Positions 9,016 to 16,470 of a stretch of DNA of 64,000 nucleotides are shown in pieces. Origin of the DNA: Streptomyces hygroscopicus (GTDB lineage Bacteria; Actinomycetota; Actinomycetes; Streptomycetales; Streptomycetaceae); NCBI GenBank assembly GCA_002021875.1, contig CP018627.1, forward strand, positions 5,766,001 to 5,830,000, in the 5' to 3' direction. The notes below the pieces were generated by a model. The model made no database searches, had not been told where the DNA came from, and worked only from the letters and a program-made list of their open reading frames with translations. Position numbers and translations under genes: made by a program. Numbering within the stretch: the first letter of the stretch is position 1; each line of letters starts with the position of its first letter.

Positions 9016-9750
9016 TCATGCCTGCGCGTATCCACCGTCGGCGAAGAACTCGGCACCGTTGACGTAGCTCGACGCGTCCGAGGCGAGGAACGTCGTCACG
9101 GCGGCGATCTCCTCGGGCTCGGCAAGCCGGCCGAGGGGAACAGCGCCTTCGGCCTGCTTGAGCATCTCGGGTGTGACCAGCTCAAGCAGACCAGAGGTGC
9201 GCGTACCGCCCGGGGATACGACGTTGACCCGGAAGCCGTGTGTGCGCGCGCTGAGAGCCCAGCCGCGGGCGAGGGTGCGGACTGCGGCCTTCGACGCTGC
9301 GTAGACCTCAAGTCCCAGGTTGGGCCGTGTCGCAGCGGTCGAACCCGTCAGGATTACCGAAGCGTTTGTGCTGAGCAGCGGCAGCGCCTGCTGGAAAGTG
9401 AAGATCGTTCCCTTGACGTTGGTGGCGAACACCGAGTCGATCAGATCTTCCGTCACCTCGCCGAACGGCGCCGCGGTGCCGACGCCGGCGTTGGCGACCA
9501 GCACGTCGATGCGTCCGGCCTGGTCGCGCACGGTGCTGTAGAACGCATCGAGCTCTGAGGGCACCGAAGCATCGCAGACCACGCCGGTCACGCCAGGTCC
9601 GAGCTCGGCAACCGCGGCGTCGAGCGCGTCTTTGCGGCGACCGGTGATGAACACCGTGGCGCCCTCGTCGCGGAATGCGCGCGCGGTCGCGAACCCGATG
9701 CCGGTGCTGGCCCCGGTGACCACGGCGACCTTGTCTTCCAAGACGGCCAT
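9016..9750 (-). CDS. SDR-family NAD(P)-dependent oxidoreductase
   Basis: A 244-residue classical short-chain dehydrogenase. Cofactor motif VTGASTGIG is at about residues 10-18, VANAGVG near 87, the active-site Ser in ILTGSTA, and catalytic YAASK near 150. The C-terminus GGYAQA is typical. The real start is the ATG at 9750, with AAGGGGG seven to eight bases upstream. Substrate cannot be predicted. The nearby TetR gene in the same orientation, and a 5-bp inverted repeat (TGGAC-N6-GTCCA, 9770-9785) before the start, suggest local repression relieved by a small molecule, as for many SDR/TetR pairs. Confidence 0.92.
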   Translation of the reverse strand: MAVLEDKVAVVTGASTGIGFATARAFRDEGATVFITGRRKDALDAAVAELGPGVTGVVCDASVPSELDAFYSTVRDQAGRIDVLVANAGVGTAAPFGEVTEDLIDSVFATNVKGTIFTFQQALPLLSTNASVILTGSTAATRPNLGLEVYAASKAAVRTLARGWALSARTHGFRVNVVSPGGTRTSGLLELVTPEMLKQAEGAVPLGRLAEPEEIAAVTTFLASDASSYVNGAEFFADGGYAQA

Positions 9751-9769
9751 GCCGCCCCCCTTCAAGTTA

Positions 9770-9785
9770 TGGACTGTCACGTCCA
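9770..9785. promoter_or_regulatory. palindrome TGGAC-N6-GTCCA upstream of SDR gene
   Basis: The perfect 5-bp arms sit 20-35 bp upstream of the SDR start. TGGACCGC also occurs at about 9800 and just upstream of the TetR start at about 10741. Such shared elements are consistent with binding by the TetR protein encoded at 10125-10721; that is inference. Confidence 0.4.
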
Positions 9786-9876
9786 CAACCTTCCCCGATA
9801 TGGACCGCCCAGTCAAGATTGCTTCGGCATCGGGGCTTCCTGGCGCGGCCCCGTAGACGGGCTGCGCAGGCCGCGG

Positions 9877-9916
9877 GCAGTTGTCCCGCACCCGCGACCT
9901 CTGGTCGGACAACTGC
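9877..9916. terminator. 10-bp inverted repeat between TetR and SDR genes
   Basis: GCAGTTGTCC (9877-9886) and GGACAACTGC (9907-9916) are perfect inverted arms around a 20-nt loop. The element lies 209 bp beyond the TetR stop. It could be a terminator or a second operator. The rest of 9786-10124 holds no gene that I can support. Confidence 0.4.
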
Positions 9917-10124
9917 GGGGCCACACCATCGGCAGCGCCGACCGCCGCGGCGGTATCGGCCCGCCGGGTCGCGATTCGAGTCGCCTGACGACTGGCAGCG
10001 CGCAGGAGCCCGGCCCGCGGAGCGCGGCCCTCCACAGGAGCCGCAGCGCACAGCTTCAGGGCGCGCCCCAGGGTTCGGAGCCGGTTGCAGGCCGTGGCGG
10101 TACAGGTCGGCCGGTGCGTTGCCG

Positions 10125-10721
10125 CTACTGCGCCGGAGTGGGCAGCAACCGCGCCAGGGCGGACTGGGCTATCACGGTGAGCGCTCCGATGTCCATGCCG
10201 GTGCGGCCGAGAGCGATGAGGCCGAGTTGCGCGACGAGGGCCGCGCGGGCGGTCTCAGAAGGGTCGATGTCGGGGTCGAGGTCGCCTTCGCTCTGGGCGC
10301 GCTCCAGCGCCGCGGTGAGGACGGTGGCGATCGCGTCGTAGCTGCGGCGAGCCTCGGCCGCGACGTCCGGAGTGCTGGCGGCAAGCTCGGCGTTGCTGTT
10401 GGCCAGCAGGCAACCCCGACGCGCAACCGCCCCGGTCGGATCGCCGGTCAGGCCGAGTACGAACTCGCGCACCACGTCGATCCCCCGCGCCGCGGAAACC
10501 AGACGCTCGCGCAGCACCAGCAGGTTCGCGTCGTCGTAGTCGCGCAGCACCCGCAGGAACAGGCTGCGCTTATCCCCGAACGCCCCATAGAGGCTGCCTT
10601 TGCCCAGCCCGCTCACGCGCAGCAGGTCGTCCATCGATGTCGCCGCGTAGCCCTTGTCCCAGAACTCGTCACGGATAGCGAGAAGCACACGATTTTCATC
10701 GAACTCACGAGGTCGAGGCAT
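10125..10721 (-). CDS. TetR-family transcriptional regulator
   Basis: A 198-residue regulator with an N-terminal TetR helix-turn-helix: PREFDENRVLLAIRDEFWDKGY, TSMDDLLRVSGLGKGSLY and FGDKRSLFLRVL (about residues 3-55). A helical ligand-binding domain follows and contains RRGCLLANS and a C-terminal helix pattern typical of the AcrR/TetR_C families. The start is the ATG at 10721 (MPRPREF); longer upstream frames lack homology. It lies upstream of the SDR gene in the same direction with a 374-bp gap, and is the probable controller of that gene and of itself. Confidence 0.92.
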   Translation of the reverse strand: MPRPREFDENRVLLAIRDEFWDKGYAATSMDDLLRVSGLGKGSLYGAFGDKRSLFLRVLRDYDDANLLVLRERLVSAARGIDVVREFVLGLTGDPTGAVARRGCLLANSNAELAASTPDVAAEARRSYDAIATVLTAALERAQSEGDLDPDIDPSETARAALVAQLGLIALGRTGMDIGALTVIAQSALARLLPTPAQ

Positions 10722-10773
10722 ACCCGCACAATACAAATTCTGGACCGCATGGGCCACAATGAAGGGGGCGGGC

Positions 10774-11013
10774 ATGAACCGGGCCACGTACCGTTTCCGT
10801 GGGTTCCAGCTCATCCCGGACACCGAGCCTGACGCCGAACCGATCACATTCGCCATGCAGTGCGCGGTGTGCGAGCAGACCGGACAGCCCAGCGAGGAGC
10901 AGGCCGCCGCGCACGCGTGGGCGACCGGCCACCTGAAGGCGAACCCGGAGCACTTCACCTATCGGGAGATCAACACCCGCCCCTGCCGGTTCGAACCGGG
11001 AGCGTGGCAGTGA
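10774..11013 (+). CDS. small DUF7848-like protein
   Basis: A 79-residue soluble protein with the pattern CAVCEQTG, then AAAHAWATGHLKANPEHFTYRE, ending in an acidic-basic tail. This cysteine pair plus HAWATGH arrangement is characteristic of small Streptomyces proteins grouped as DUF7848 and often found near mobile or contact-dependent loci. The start is the ATG at 10774, with AAGGGGG about seven bases upstream. Its stop overlaps the GTG of the next gene (GTGA), so both are coupled. A treble-clef or zinc-binding fold is possible from Cys-X2-Cys and the His residues, but not shown. Confidence 0.75.
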   Translation: MNRATYRFRGFQLIPDTEPDAEPITFAMQCAVCEQTGQPSEEQAAAHAWATGHLKANPEHFTYREINTRPCRFEPGAWQ

Positions 11014-11468
11014 CACGAACCATTCTTAAAGGCTCGGACCTGGTGCTCAGCGCCGAACGCGCCCAGGGAGCGCCGGACGGGATCTATCACGCCGAATGCA
11101 TGACGTGCCCCGCCACGTCGGGGCGGGTGGACAGCGATCCCGGTCCCGTCGCGCGCTGGGCCATCCTCCACACCCAGCAAAGCGGACTGAACCATGGACA
11201 ATTCCTCGTGACCGTTGAGCGTCACTGGCGCGTGGACCCCGTACGCCCCCGGGACGGACACGGCACGGCCACGCTGTCCCAGACCCGCAGCGCCAGCACC
11301 GCCGACCGGACGCCCGCCACGCACCGCGCCCCCGGACGCTGGGGCGCCTGCCGGCGGCGCGTCGTGGCGTGGCTGGGGCGATTCGCCGGACCGCTGGTCC
11401 TGACCACGTTCATCGTGGCCGCCGGACTCGGCGGCTACCTCGTCGGGACCGGCCAGGACACCGGCTGA
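11010..11468 (+). CDS. DUF7848-like protein with C-terminal membrane anchor
   Basis: A 152-residue protein starting at GTG 11010, overlapping the previous stop by four bases. The N-terminal half has the same scheme as its neighbour (AECMTCPATSG, then VARWAILHTQQSGLNHGQFLVTVERHWRV), so the two are related. A Thr-Arg-rich linker follows. The C-terminus has one membrane span (GPLVLTTFIVAAGLGGYLVG, about residues 127-146). A soluble and a tail-anchored copy in tandem suggest a heteromeric complex at the membrane; function is unknown. Confidence 0.75.
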   Translation: MTRTILKGSDLVLSAERAQGAPDGIYHAECMTCPATSGRVDSDPGPVARWAILHTQQSGLNHGQFLVTVERHWRVDPVRPRDGHGTATLSQTRSASTADRTPATHRAPGRWGACRRRVVAWLGRFAGPLVLTTFIVAAGLGGYLVGTGQDTG

Positions 11469-11790
11469 GCTGCTGATGACGCCCGCACGGCCGGGGATGC
11501 TCCCCCGTAGCCTCCGGCCGCGCGGGATCGGCGGCGCTCCCGACCGGACAAGCGATCCGCCGTGCGGGTCATCAGCGGGCCCTCGGGAGCGGTTCACCGC
11601 GCAGTCGACCCACCGGGGCCTCCGCCTCCGAGGAACGGCTCACGGCACGGGGGACCACGCAGGTGACCGGCCGGGGCCTTCGGGGAGCGGTTCGCCGCGC
11701 GGGGGACCGCCGTAGCCCTCGGGGCCCACTCCGGAGATCTTCGGTCAGCGGTGTCACCCCCGGGCCCTCGAGACCCTCTGGGTGCTCGGT
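11469..11790. other. gene-free stretch with degenerate GC repeats
   Basis: No supported gene. CCTCGGGAGCGGTTCACCGCGC (near 11580) resembles CTTCGGGGAGCGGTTCGCCGCGC (near 11678), so the stretch holds an imperfect duplication of about 100 bp. It separates the convergent DUF7848 pair and the mannosyltransferase-like gene. Confidence 0.5.
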
Positions 11791-14112
11791 TCAGCGGGCG
11801 GGCCCCGCCCGCACATAGTGCTCCAGCCGGATGCCGGGCAGGCACAGCGAGTACGCCAGTTGGAAGCGCCCGGTCAGCACGGTCGCCTTCGCCCGGCGCG
11901 TCTCCGGCTCATCGGCCGCGATCACCCATGCCGACCGCGCACCGCCGAGGCGTCGCAGCAGCTCGGCGCGGCCGACGTCGACCCCGTAGAGCGTGCCGGA
12001 GGCGGGGCCGGGCGCCCCCAGCGCGATGTCGCGCAGCCCGGCGAGGGGGCGCGGATAGGCGATCGCGATCCGCCGTTCCTTGGGCGGGTCGTACAGCACC
12101 GGCTCGCCCGGCCGGGTGAGCCTGCCCACCGCTGCGGCCAGCGCCGCCAGGTTGTCCTGACGGCTCAACGGCTCCCGCTCCCGCTGGTGCAGCGGAAGCT
12201 GCCAGACGAAGCCGCAGCCGACCACGAGGACCCCGGCCGCCACGACCACGGCCCGGCGCCTGCCCACCACGGCGCGACGCCGGTCGGTCACCACCCCGGC
12301 GAGCCGGTCCACCCTCACGTCGGCCCGACACCGCGCCACCACCCGGGCCAATCGGCCCGCCACCGCCCCGGACCGCCGGTCCACCCTCACCCTGGTCCGC
12401 CGAGCGGCCACTACCCGAGCCGGCGGCTCCACTGCCCGCGCCAACCGACCCACCACCGCCCGGGCCAACCGGTCCGCCACCGCCCCGGCCGACCGGTCCG
12501 CCTCCACCTCGACCCGCCGAGCGGCCACCACCCGAGCCAGCCAGTCGGCCCCCGCCCCCGCCAGCCGGTCCACCCCCGCCGCCGCCAGCAGGGGGATGCC
12601 CGCGAGGGCGAAGAGGAGGTAGCGCTCGTGGAAGCAGGGGCGGTGGAGGGCGAGGGCGAAGAGGAGGACGGGCGGGACGCAGAAGAGGGGGAGGGCCACC
12701 GCGGTCAGCGAACGCCACCGAGGGCGGACCACAGCGACCGCGATCAGGAGGAGGTTGAGGGCCAGGACGAGCGCGCTGGGGCCCGCGAACTCCTCGACCA
12801 CCGCCCACAGCCGACCCGGCGTCGGATGGCGGATCCAGGCGATCTGCCCGCTCTGCCGCCGGGCCAGCACCGCCAGCGGCACCACCGCGGCCAACGCCCC
12901 GGCCGCCGCGCTCCCCCAGCCCCACCACACCCGGCGCGGGGCGCGCGAGACGAGCAGCGTCAGGGCGTGCGCGGCGAGCACGAGCACCGCGAAGACATGC
13001 AGCAGCGCGGTCACGGCCACCACACCTCCGTACGCCGCCCACCGCCACCCCGCCCCCGACGCCACCCGCTCCGGCCCCGGCGCCGAGGCGGCCCACCGCG
13101 CGACGCGAGGCACGCCGCCGCGGACCAGTACGGCCGAACGGACGCGTCTGCCCGGCGCCGCCCTGCCCGCCTCCCCGGCCGCTCGGGAACCCGCCCCGGG
13201 CCCGGGCATGGGCGCCTGACCCGGCGCGGGCCGGTCCGCCGGGGTGGCCGCCGGACCCGGCGCCGCCTCGCCCGCAGGCCCCGCCGCTCGGGTCACCGCC
13301 CCCGGCCCAGCGCCCGCACCCGGCCCCACCGCTGGCCGGTCCGCCCGGGCGGCCCCCCGACCCGCCGCGGGCCGGTCCGCCGAGGCCGCCCCCGGACCCG
13401 ACGCCGCCTCACCCGCAGGCCCAGCCGCTCCGGCAGGCCCAACCGCGGGCCCGGGCGCTCCGGCAAGCCCAGCCGCTCGGGACACCGCCCCCGGCCCAGC
13501 GCCCGCGCCCCCGCCCGCCCCTGGCCCCGGCCTCGCCGCGGGCCGGTCCGCCGTGGCCGCCCCCGGGGCACCCCCCGCCGCGGCCCCCGTAACGCCCCCC
13601 GTCGCCGCCCCCACCGCCAGTCCCGCCGCGCCCACCAGCAGGTACGTCGCCCACGCCGCGCACGCCGCGACCAGTGCGTAGGAGCGGCCCTCCTGGGCGT
13701 AGTGGGTGACCACGGGGGTGGTCGCGTAGAGCAGTCCGGCCCACAGGCCCACCCTGGGCCGGGCGAGGCGGCAGCCCAGGGCGGCTACGAGGGCGGTGGC
13801 GGCCACGGCGGCCAGGACCGATGGCAGGCGCATGGTCACCTCGGAGGGGTGCAGCGCCAGCAGCGGGTGCATCAGGAGGTAGTAGAGGCCGTGGACGGCG
13901 TCCACGGTGCCTAGCGCGTCGCGGATCTGAGGGAGGGTCCGCCGTGCCATCTGGTACGTCGCGGACTCGTCCCGCCACATCGTGCCCCGGTCCAGGCCCC
14001 ACAGCCCCAGCCCGAGCATGACGGCCATCGGGAGCACGATCGCCGTCGGCTCGGAGATCCCATCACGCTTCCGCACCCTCGCCCTCGCCCTTGCCCTCGC
14101 TCTCACCCTCAT
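11791..14112 (-). CDS. multi-span membrane glycosyltransferase (GT39/mannosyltransferase-like)
   Basis: A 773-residue integral membrane protein. The N-terminal signature LDRGTMWRDESATYQMARR is an aspartate-bearing first loop as in polyprenyl-phosphate-dependent mannosyltransferases (GT39/ArnT-like). LYYLLMHPLLALHPSEVTMRLPS and many membrane spans follow. Such enzymes use lipid-linked sugars outside the membrane. About residues 157-351 are a Gly/Ala/Pro-rich tandem region, and about 504-624 a second repeated RLARAV-type region; both are absent from compact family members. The ATG at 14112 is chosen for GGGGTGG upstream; a GTG at 14127 lacks a binding site. It is divergent from the TagF-like gene at 14209. 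Confidence 0.8.
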   Translation of the reverse strand: MRVRARARARARVRKRDGISEPTAIVLPMAVMLGLGLWGLDRGTMWRDESATYQMARRTLPQIRDALGTVDAVHGLYYLLMHPLLALHPSEVTMRLPSVLAAVAATALVAALGCRLARPRVGLWAGLLYATTPVVTHYAQEGRSYALVAACAAWATYLLVGAAGLAVGAATGGVTGAAAGGAPGAATADRPAARPGPGAGGGAGAGPGAVSRAAGLAGAPGPAVGPAGAAGPAGEAASGPGAASADRPAAGRGAARADRPAVGPGAGAGPGAVTRAAGPAGEAAPGPAATPADRPAPGQAPMPGPGAGSRAAGEAGRAAPGRRVRSAVLVRGGVPRVARWAASAPGPERVASGAGWRWAAYGGVVAVTALLHVFAVLVLAAHALTLLVSRAPRRVWWGWGSAAAGALAAVVPLAVLARRQSGQIAWIRHPTPGRLWAVVEEFAGPSALVLALNLLLIAVAVVRPRWRSLTAVALPLFCVPPVLLFALALHRPCFHERYLLFALAGIPLLAAAGVDRLAGAGADWLARVVAARRVEVEADRSAGAVADRLARAVVGRLARAVEPPARVVAARRTRVRVDRRSGAVAGRLARVVARCRADVRVDRLAGVVTDRRRAVVGRRRAVVVAAGVLVVGCGFVWQLPLHQREREPLSRQDNLAALAAAVGRLTRPGEPVLYDPPKERRIAIAYPRPLAGLRDIALGAPGPASGTLYGVDVGRAELLRRLGGARSAWVIAADEPETRRAKATVLTGRFQLAYSLCLPGIRLEHYVRAGPAR
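12240..12600. repeat. in-frame degenerate repeats, Arg/Ala/Val-rich
   Basis: Imperfect repeats encode RLARAVV, RLARVVA and RRxRVxVDR variants inside the membrane glycosyltransferase (about residues 504-624). The DNA repeats CGGCCC/CACCGCCCGGGCC-like cores several times. The segment is strongly basic and not membrane-like. Confidence 0.7.
13060..13640. repeat. in-frame Gly/Ala/Pro-rich repeat expansion
   Basis: About 190 codons encode repeated ADRPAxGxG, GAGAGPGAVxRAAG and PAGEAAxGP units, roughly three to four degenerate copies, within the membrane glycosyltransferase. The composition suggests a disordered loop between two membrane spans. Confidence 0.8.
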
Positions 14113-14208
14113 CCTTATCCACCCCACATGACAACAAAAGGCATAAATACGACTATTCGCCTACAGTGTGCAGTCAGGACGACACATCCGCCGCGAAGGG
14201 CACGCGTC

Positions 14209-16254
14209 ATGAACCGCCTCGGTATCGAAAACCCCCGCGGTCTCGTTGCCTTCGCCGCGCTGACCGGGTGTCTGGTGACCCTGGCGGTGGCGGCGCTCAC
14301 CGGGGCCGGAGGGGTCTTCGCCGCGGCGGGGCTGGCGGGCTGCGGCTGTGAGCTGCTGCTGCACCGCACCGAACCGGGGCTGATGGCCCGTCTGGGGCGG
14401 CTGCACATGGGCGCCACGTCCCGCTTCGAGATCCGCTGCGTCCTGCTGCTCCTGCTGCTCGGCCGACTCCATGTCACCGGCCCCATCGGGCTGGCCGCGG
14501 CCATGACGCTGGTGCTGTGCCTGCTGGCCGGGCAGGCCCTGCACGCCGCGCTCATCACGCTGATCCGGCGGCGCCGCGCCCTCGCGGTCGCGGCCCGCAA
14601 CATCGATCTGCGCCGACTGGACATCAGCGACCGGCCGCCCCGCAGGCTCACCGAATGGCCCGGTCAGCGGATGCTGGTCTACGAGTTGTCCGCCCTGTTC
14701 GGGTTGACCGCGTCGCTGATGACCGGCGACGCCCGCTGGGTGGTGGCGGCGCTCACCCTCGCCGCCGGATCCTGCCTGATCACGGTCGTGGCGCTCGTTC
14801 CGTACCTCGTCCGGGCCATCCGCCGGCTGCCCGGCGCCGCCCAGGTGCTGGCCGAGGTCGACGCCTGGCTGATCCAGCGCCGCCCGCGCACGGTGCTGTA
14901 CTTCTCCGGTCCGCGCGACCGTGCCGACCAGCTCACCCGATGGCTGGGGCCGGTGGCCGCGCTGCCCACCCCGTCCCTGGTCATCGTGCGCGAACGGGAG
15001 CTGCTGGAGGCGCTGGAACCGACCCCGCTGCCGGTGCTGTGCGTGCCGAGCGCCGCGCATCTGTCGCAGTTGGACCTGGGCGGGGTGCGGGTCGCGCTCT
15101 ACCCCGCCAACACCGGCCGGAACATCCACCTCCTGCGCATCCCCACCATGCAGCACGTCTTCCTGGCCCCCGGCGGCGACGGCGACGAGGCCGCCGCCGT
15201 CGATCCGTACAGCAAGGTCTACGACCAGGTGTGGGTCGCGGGCGAGGCGGGGCGCCGGCGCCATGTCCAGGCCGCGGTCGGCGTCGAGGACGCCGACATC
15301 GTGGAGATCGGCCGCCCCCAGCTCGACGGACTGCGCGCCGACCGAACCGGCCACACCCCCGCGCCCCTGCCCACCGTGCTGTACGCGCCCACCCGCGACG
15401 GCGCGGCGGGCGAGCCGATCGTACGAGCGCTGCTGGACAGCGAACGCCCCCTCCGGGTGCTCTACCGGCCGCATCCCCCCACCGGCCACCGCACCCCCGA
15501 GGCCCGCGCCGCCCACCGCCGCATCGTCGCCCTGATCCACGCCGCGAACGAGCGGCGCCTCGCCGACGCCCTCGGCGAGGCGCCCGAGGACGCCGAGGCA
15601 CAGCGCACCGAGGCGCAGCGCACCGAGGACGCCCGCCGCCGCGCCGAACTGACCAAGCGCATCGCGGCGCTGGACGCGCGGCTGCGCCGGGCGGACGCCG
15701 ACGAGGCCATGCTCACGCGGGACCGGGCCGCACCCGATCCGGCCCTGCTCACCGAGGCCGAGGGCCTGCGCCGGCAGTGGCACCAGGCCCACTGGGCGGC
15801 CTCACCGCCCTGGCTCCACCAGGTGATCGAGGGGGATGTGCCCACCCTCCACTCCTGCTTCGACCAGGCCGATCTGCTGATCGGCGATCTCTCCGACGTG
15901 GTCGGCGACTTCCTGGCCACCCTCAAGCCGTACGCGCTCACCGCCCCGGCGGGGCTCGGCGAGGAGGAATTCCGGCGGCAGAACGTCGTGGCCCGGGCGG
16001 CCTATCTGCTCGGGCCCGGGGCATCCGGCATGCAGGACCTCCTGCGCCCGCTCTTCGACCCGTGCCTCGACGAGCTGCGCACCGCCCGCCACGAGGTGAA
16101 GGAGTTTCTGCTCGGCCCCACCACCCCACCGTCCATCCAGCGCTTCACCGACGCCGTCGACGCGCTCGCCGAGAAGGGCGAGACGGTCGTCCGGCTGCGT
16201 GACCTCCACACGGCCCCGCCCCCCGGCGTCGGACGCTGGTCCGTCATCCGATAA
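14209..16254 (+). CDS. membrane-anchored TagF-like polyol-phosphate transferase
   Basis: A 681-residue protein with four to six N-terminal membrane spans (about residues 10-50, 75-115, 165-215). A cytoplasmic domain resembling CDP-glycerol glycerophosphotransferase follows: RTVLYFSGP, AALYPANT-like VALYPANTGRNIHLLR, PTVLYAPTRDG, VLYRPHPPTGHR and DQADLLIGDLSDVVGDFLA. An Arg/Glu-rich helical insert of about 100 residues (near 455-545, AQRTEAQRTEDARRR) interrupts the domain. The start is the ATG at 14209, with AAGGG about eight bases upstream. The usual HGTPLK motif is replaced, so it may be a divergent or regulatory member. The divergent AT-rich 14113-14208 interval probably holds promoters for both directions. 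Confidence 0.75.
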   Translation: MNRLGIENPRGLVAFAALTGCLVTLAVAALTGAGGVFAAAGLAGCGCELLLHRTEPGLMARLGRLHMGATSRFEIRCVLLLLLLGRLHVTGPIGLAAAMTLVLCLLAGQALHAALITLIRRRRALAVAARNIDLRRLDISDRPPRRLTEWPGQRMLVYELSALFGLTASLMTGDARWVVAALTLAAGSCLITVVALVPYLVRAIRRLPGAAQVLAEVDAWLIQRRPRTVLYFSGPRDRADQLTRWLGPVAALPTPSLVIVRERELLEALEPTPLPVLCVPSAAHLSQLDLGGVRVALYPANTGRNIHLLRIPTMQHVFLAPGGDGDEAAAVDPYSKVYDQVWVAGEAGRRRHVQAAVGVEDADIVEIGRPQLDGLRADRTGHTPAPLPTVLYAPTRDGAAGEPIVRALLDSERPLRVLYRPHPPTGHRTPEARAAHRRIVALIHAANERRLADALGEAPEDAEAQRTEAQRTEDARRRAELTKRIAALDARLRRADADEAMLTRDRAAPDPALLTEAEGLRRQWHQAHWAASPPWLHQVIEGDVPTLHSCFDQADLLIGDLSDVVGDFLATLKPYALTAPAGLGEEEFRRQNVVARAAYLLGPGASGMQDLLRPLFDPCLDELRTARHEVKEFLLGPTTPPSIQRFTDAVDALAEKGETVVRLRDLHTAPPPGVGRWSVIR

Positions 16255-16470
16255 CAAGACATCCCACAGGTACGTCATCCGACAGCACGTCACCCCACAT
16301 GCACGAACACCCCACAGCTACGTCACCCCACATGTACGTCACCCGGTAGCAGCACATCCCACACCCGGACCTCACCCCAGGCCCTCACCATGAGCTTCCA
16401 CCCCAGGCCCCGCCCCCAGGAGCCCCCCTCCCACGTCTCCTGAGCCCCCCGCACACCCTCCGGAGCCAGC
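16255..16470. repeat. short degenerate tandem repeats between genes
   Basis: ACGTCACCCCACATG occurs at 16287-16301 and 16320-16334 (period 33), with further partial copies (TACGTCATCC, TACGTCACCC). No gene or clear terminator is visible. Confidence 0.7.

Noticed and set aside
9960..10000. tRNA-like T-arm text (GATTCGAGTC)
   Set aside because: No acceptor stem, anticodon arm or CCA context could be folded around it.
9016..10721. Part of an antibiotic biosynthetic cluster (SDR + TetR)
   Set aside because: No synthase, synthetase or tailoring genes occur nearby.
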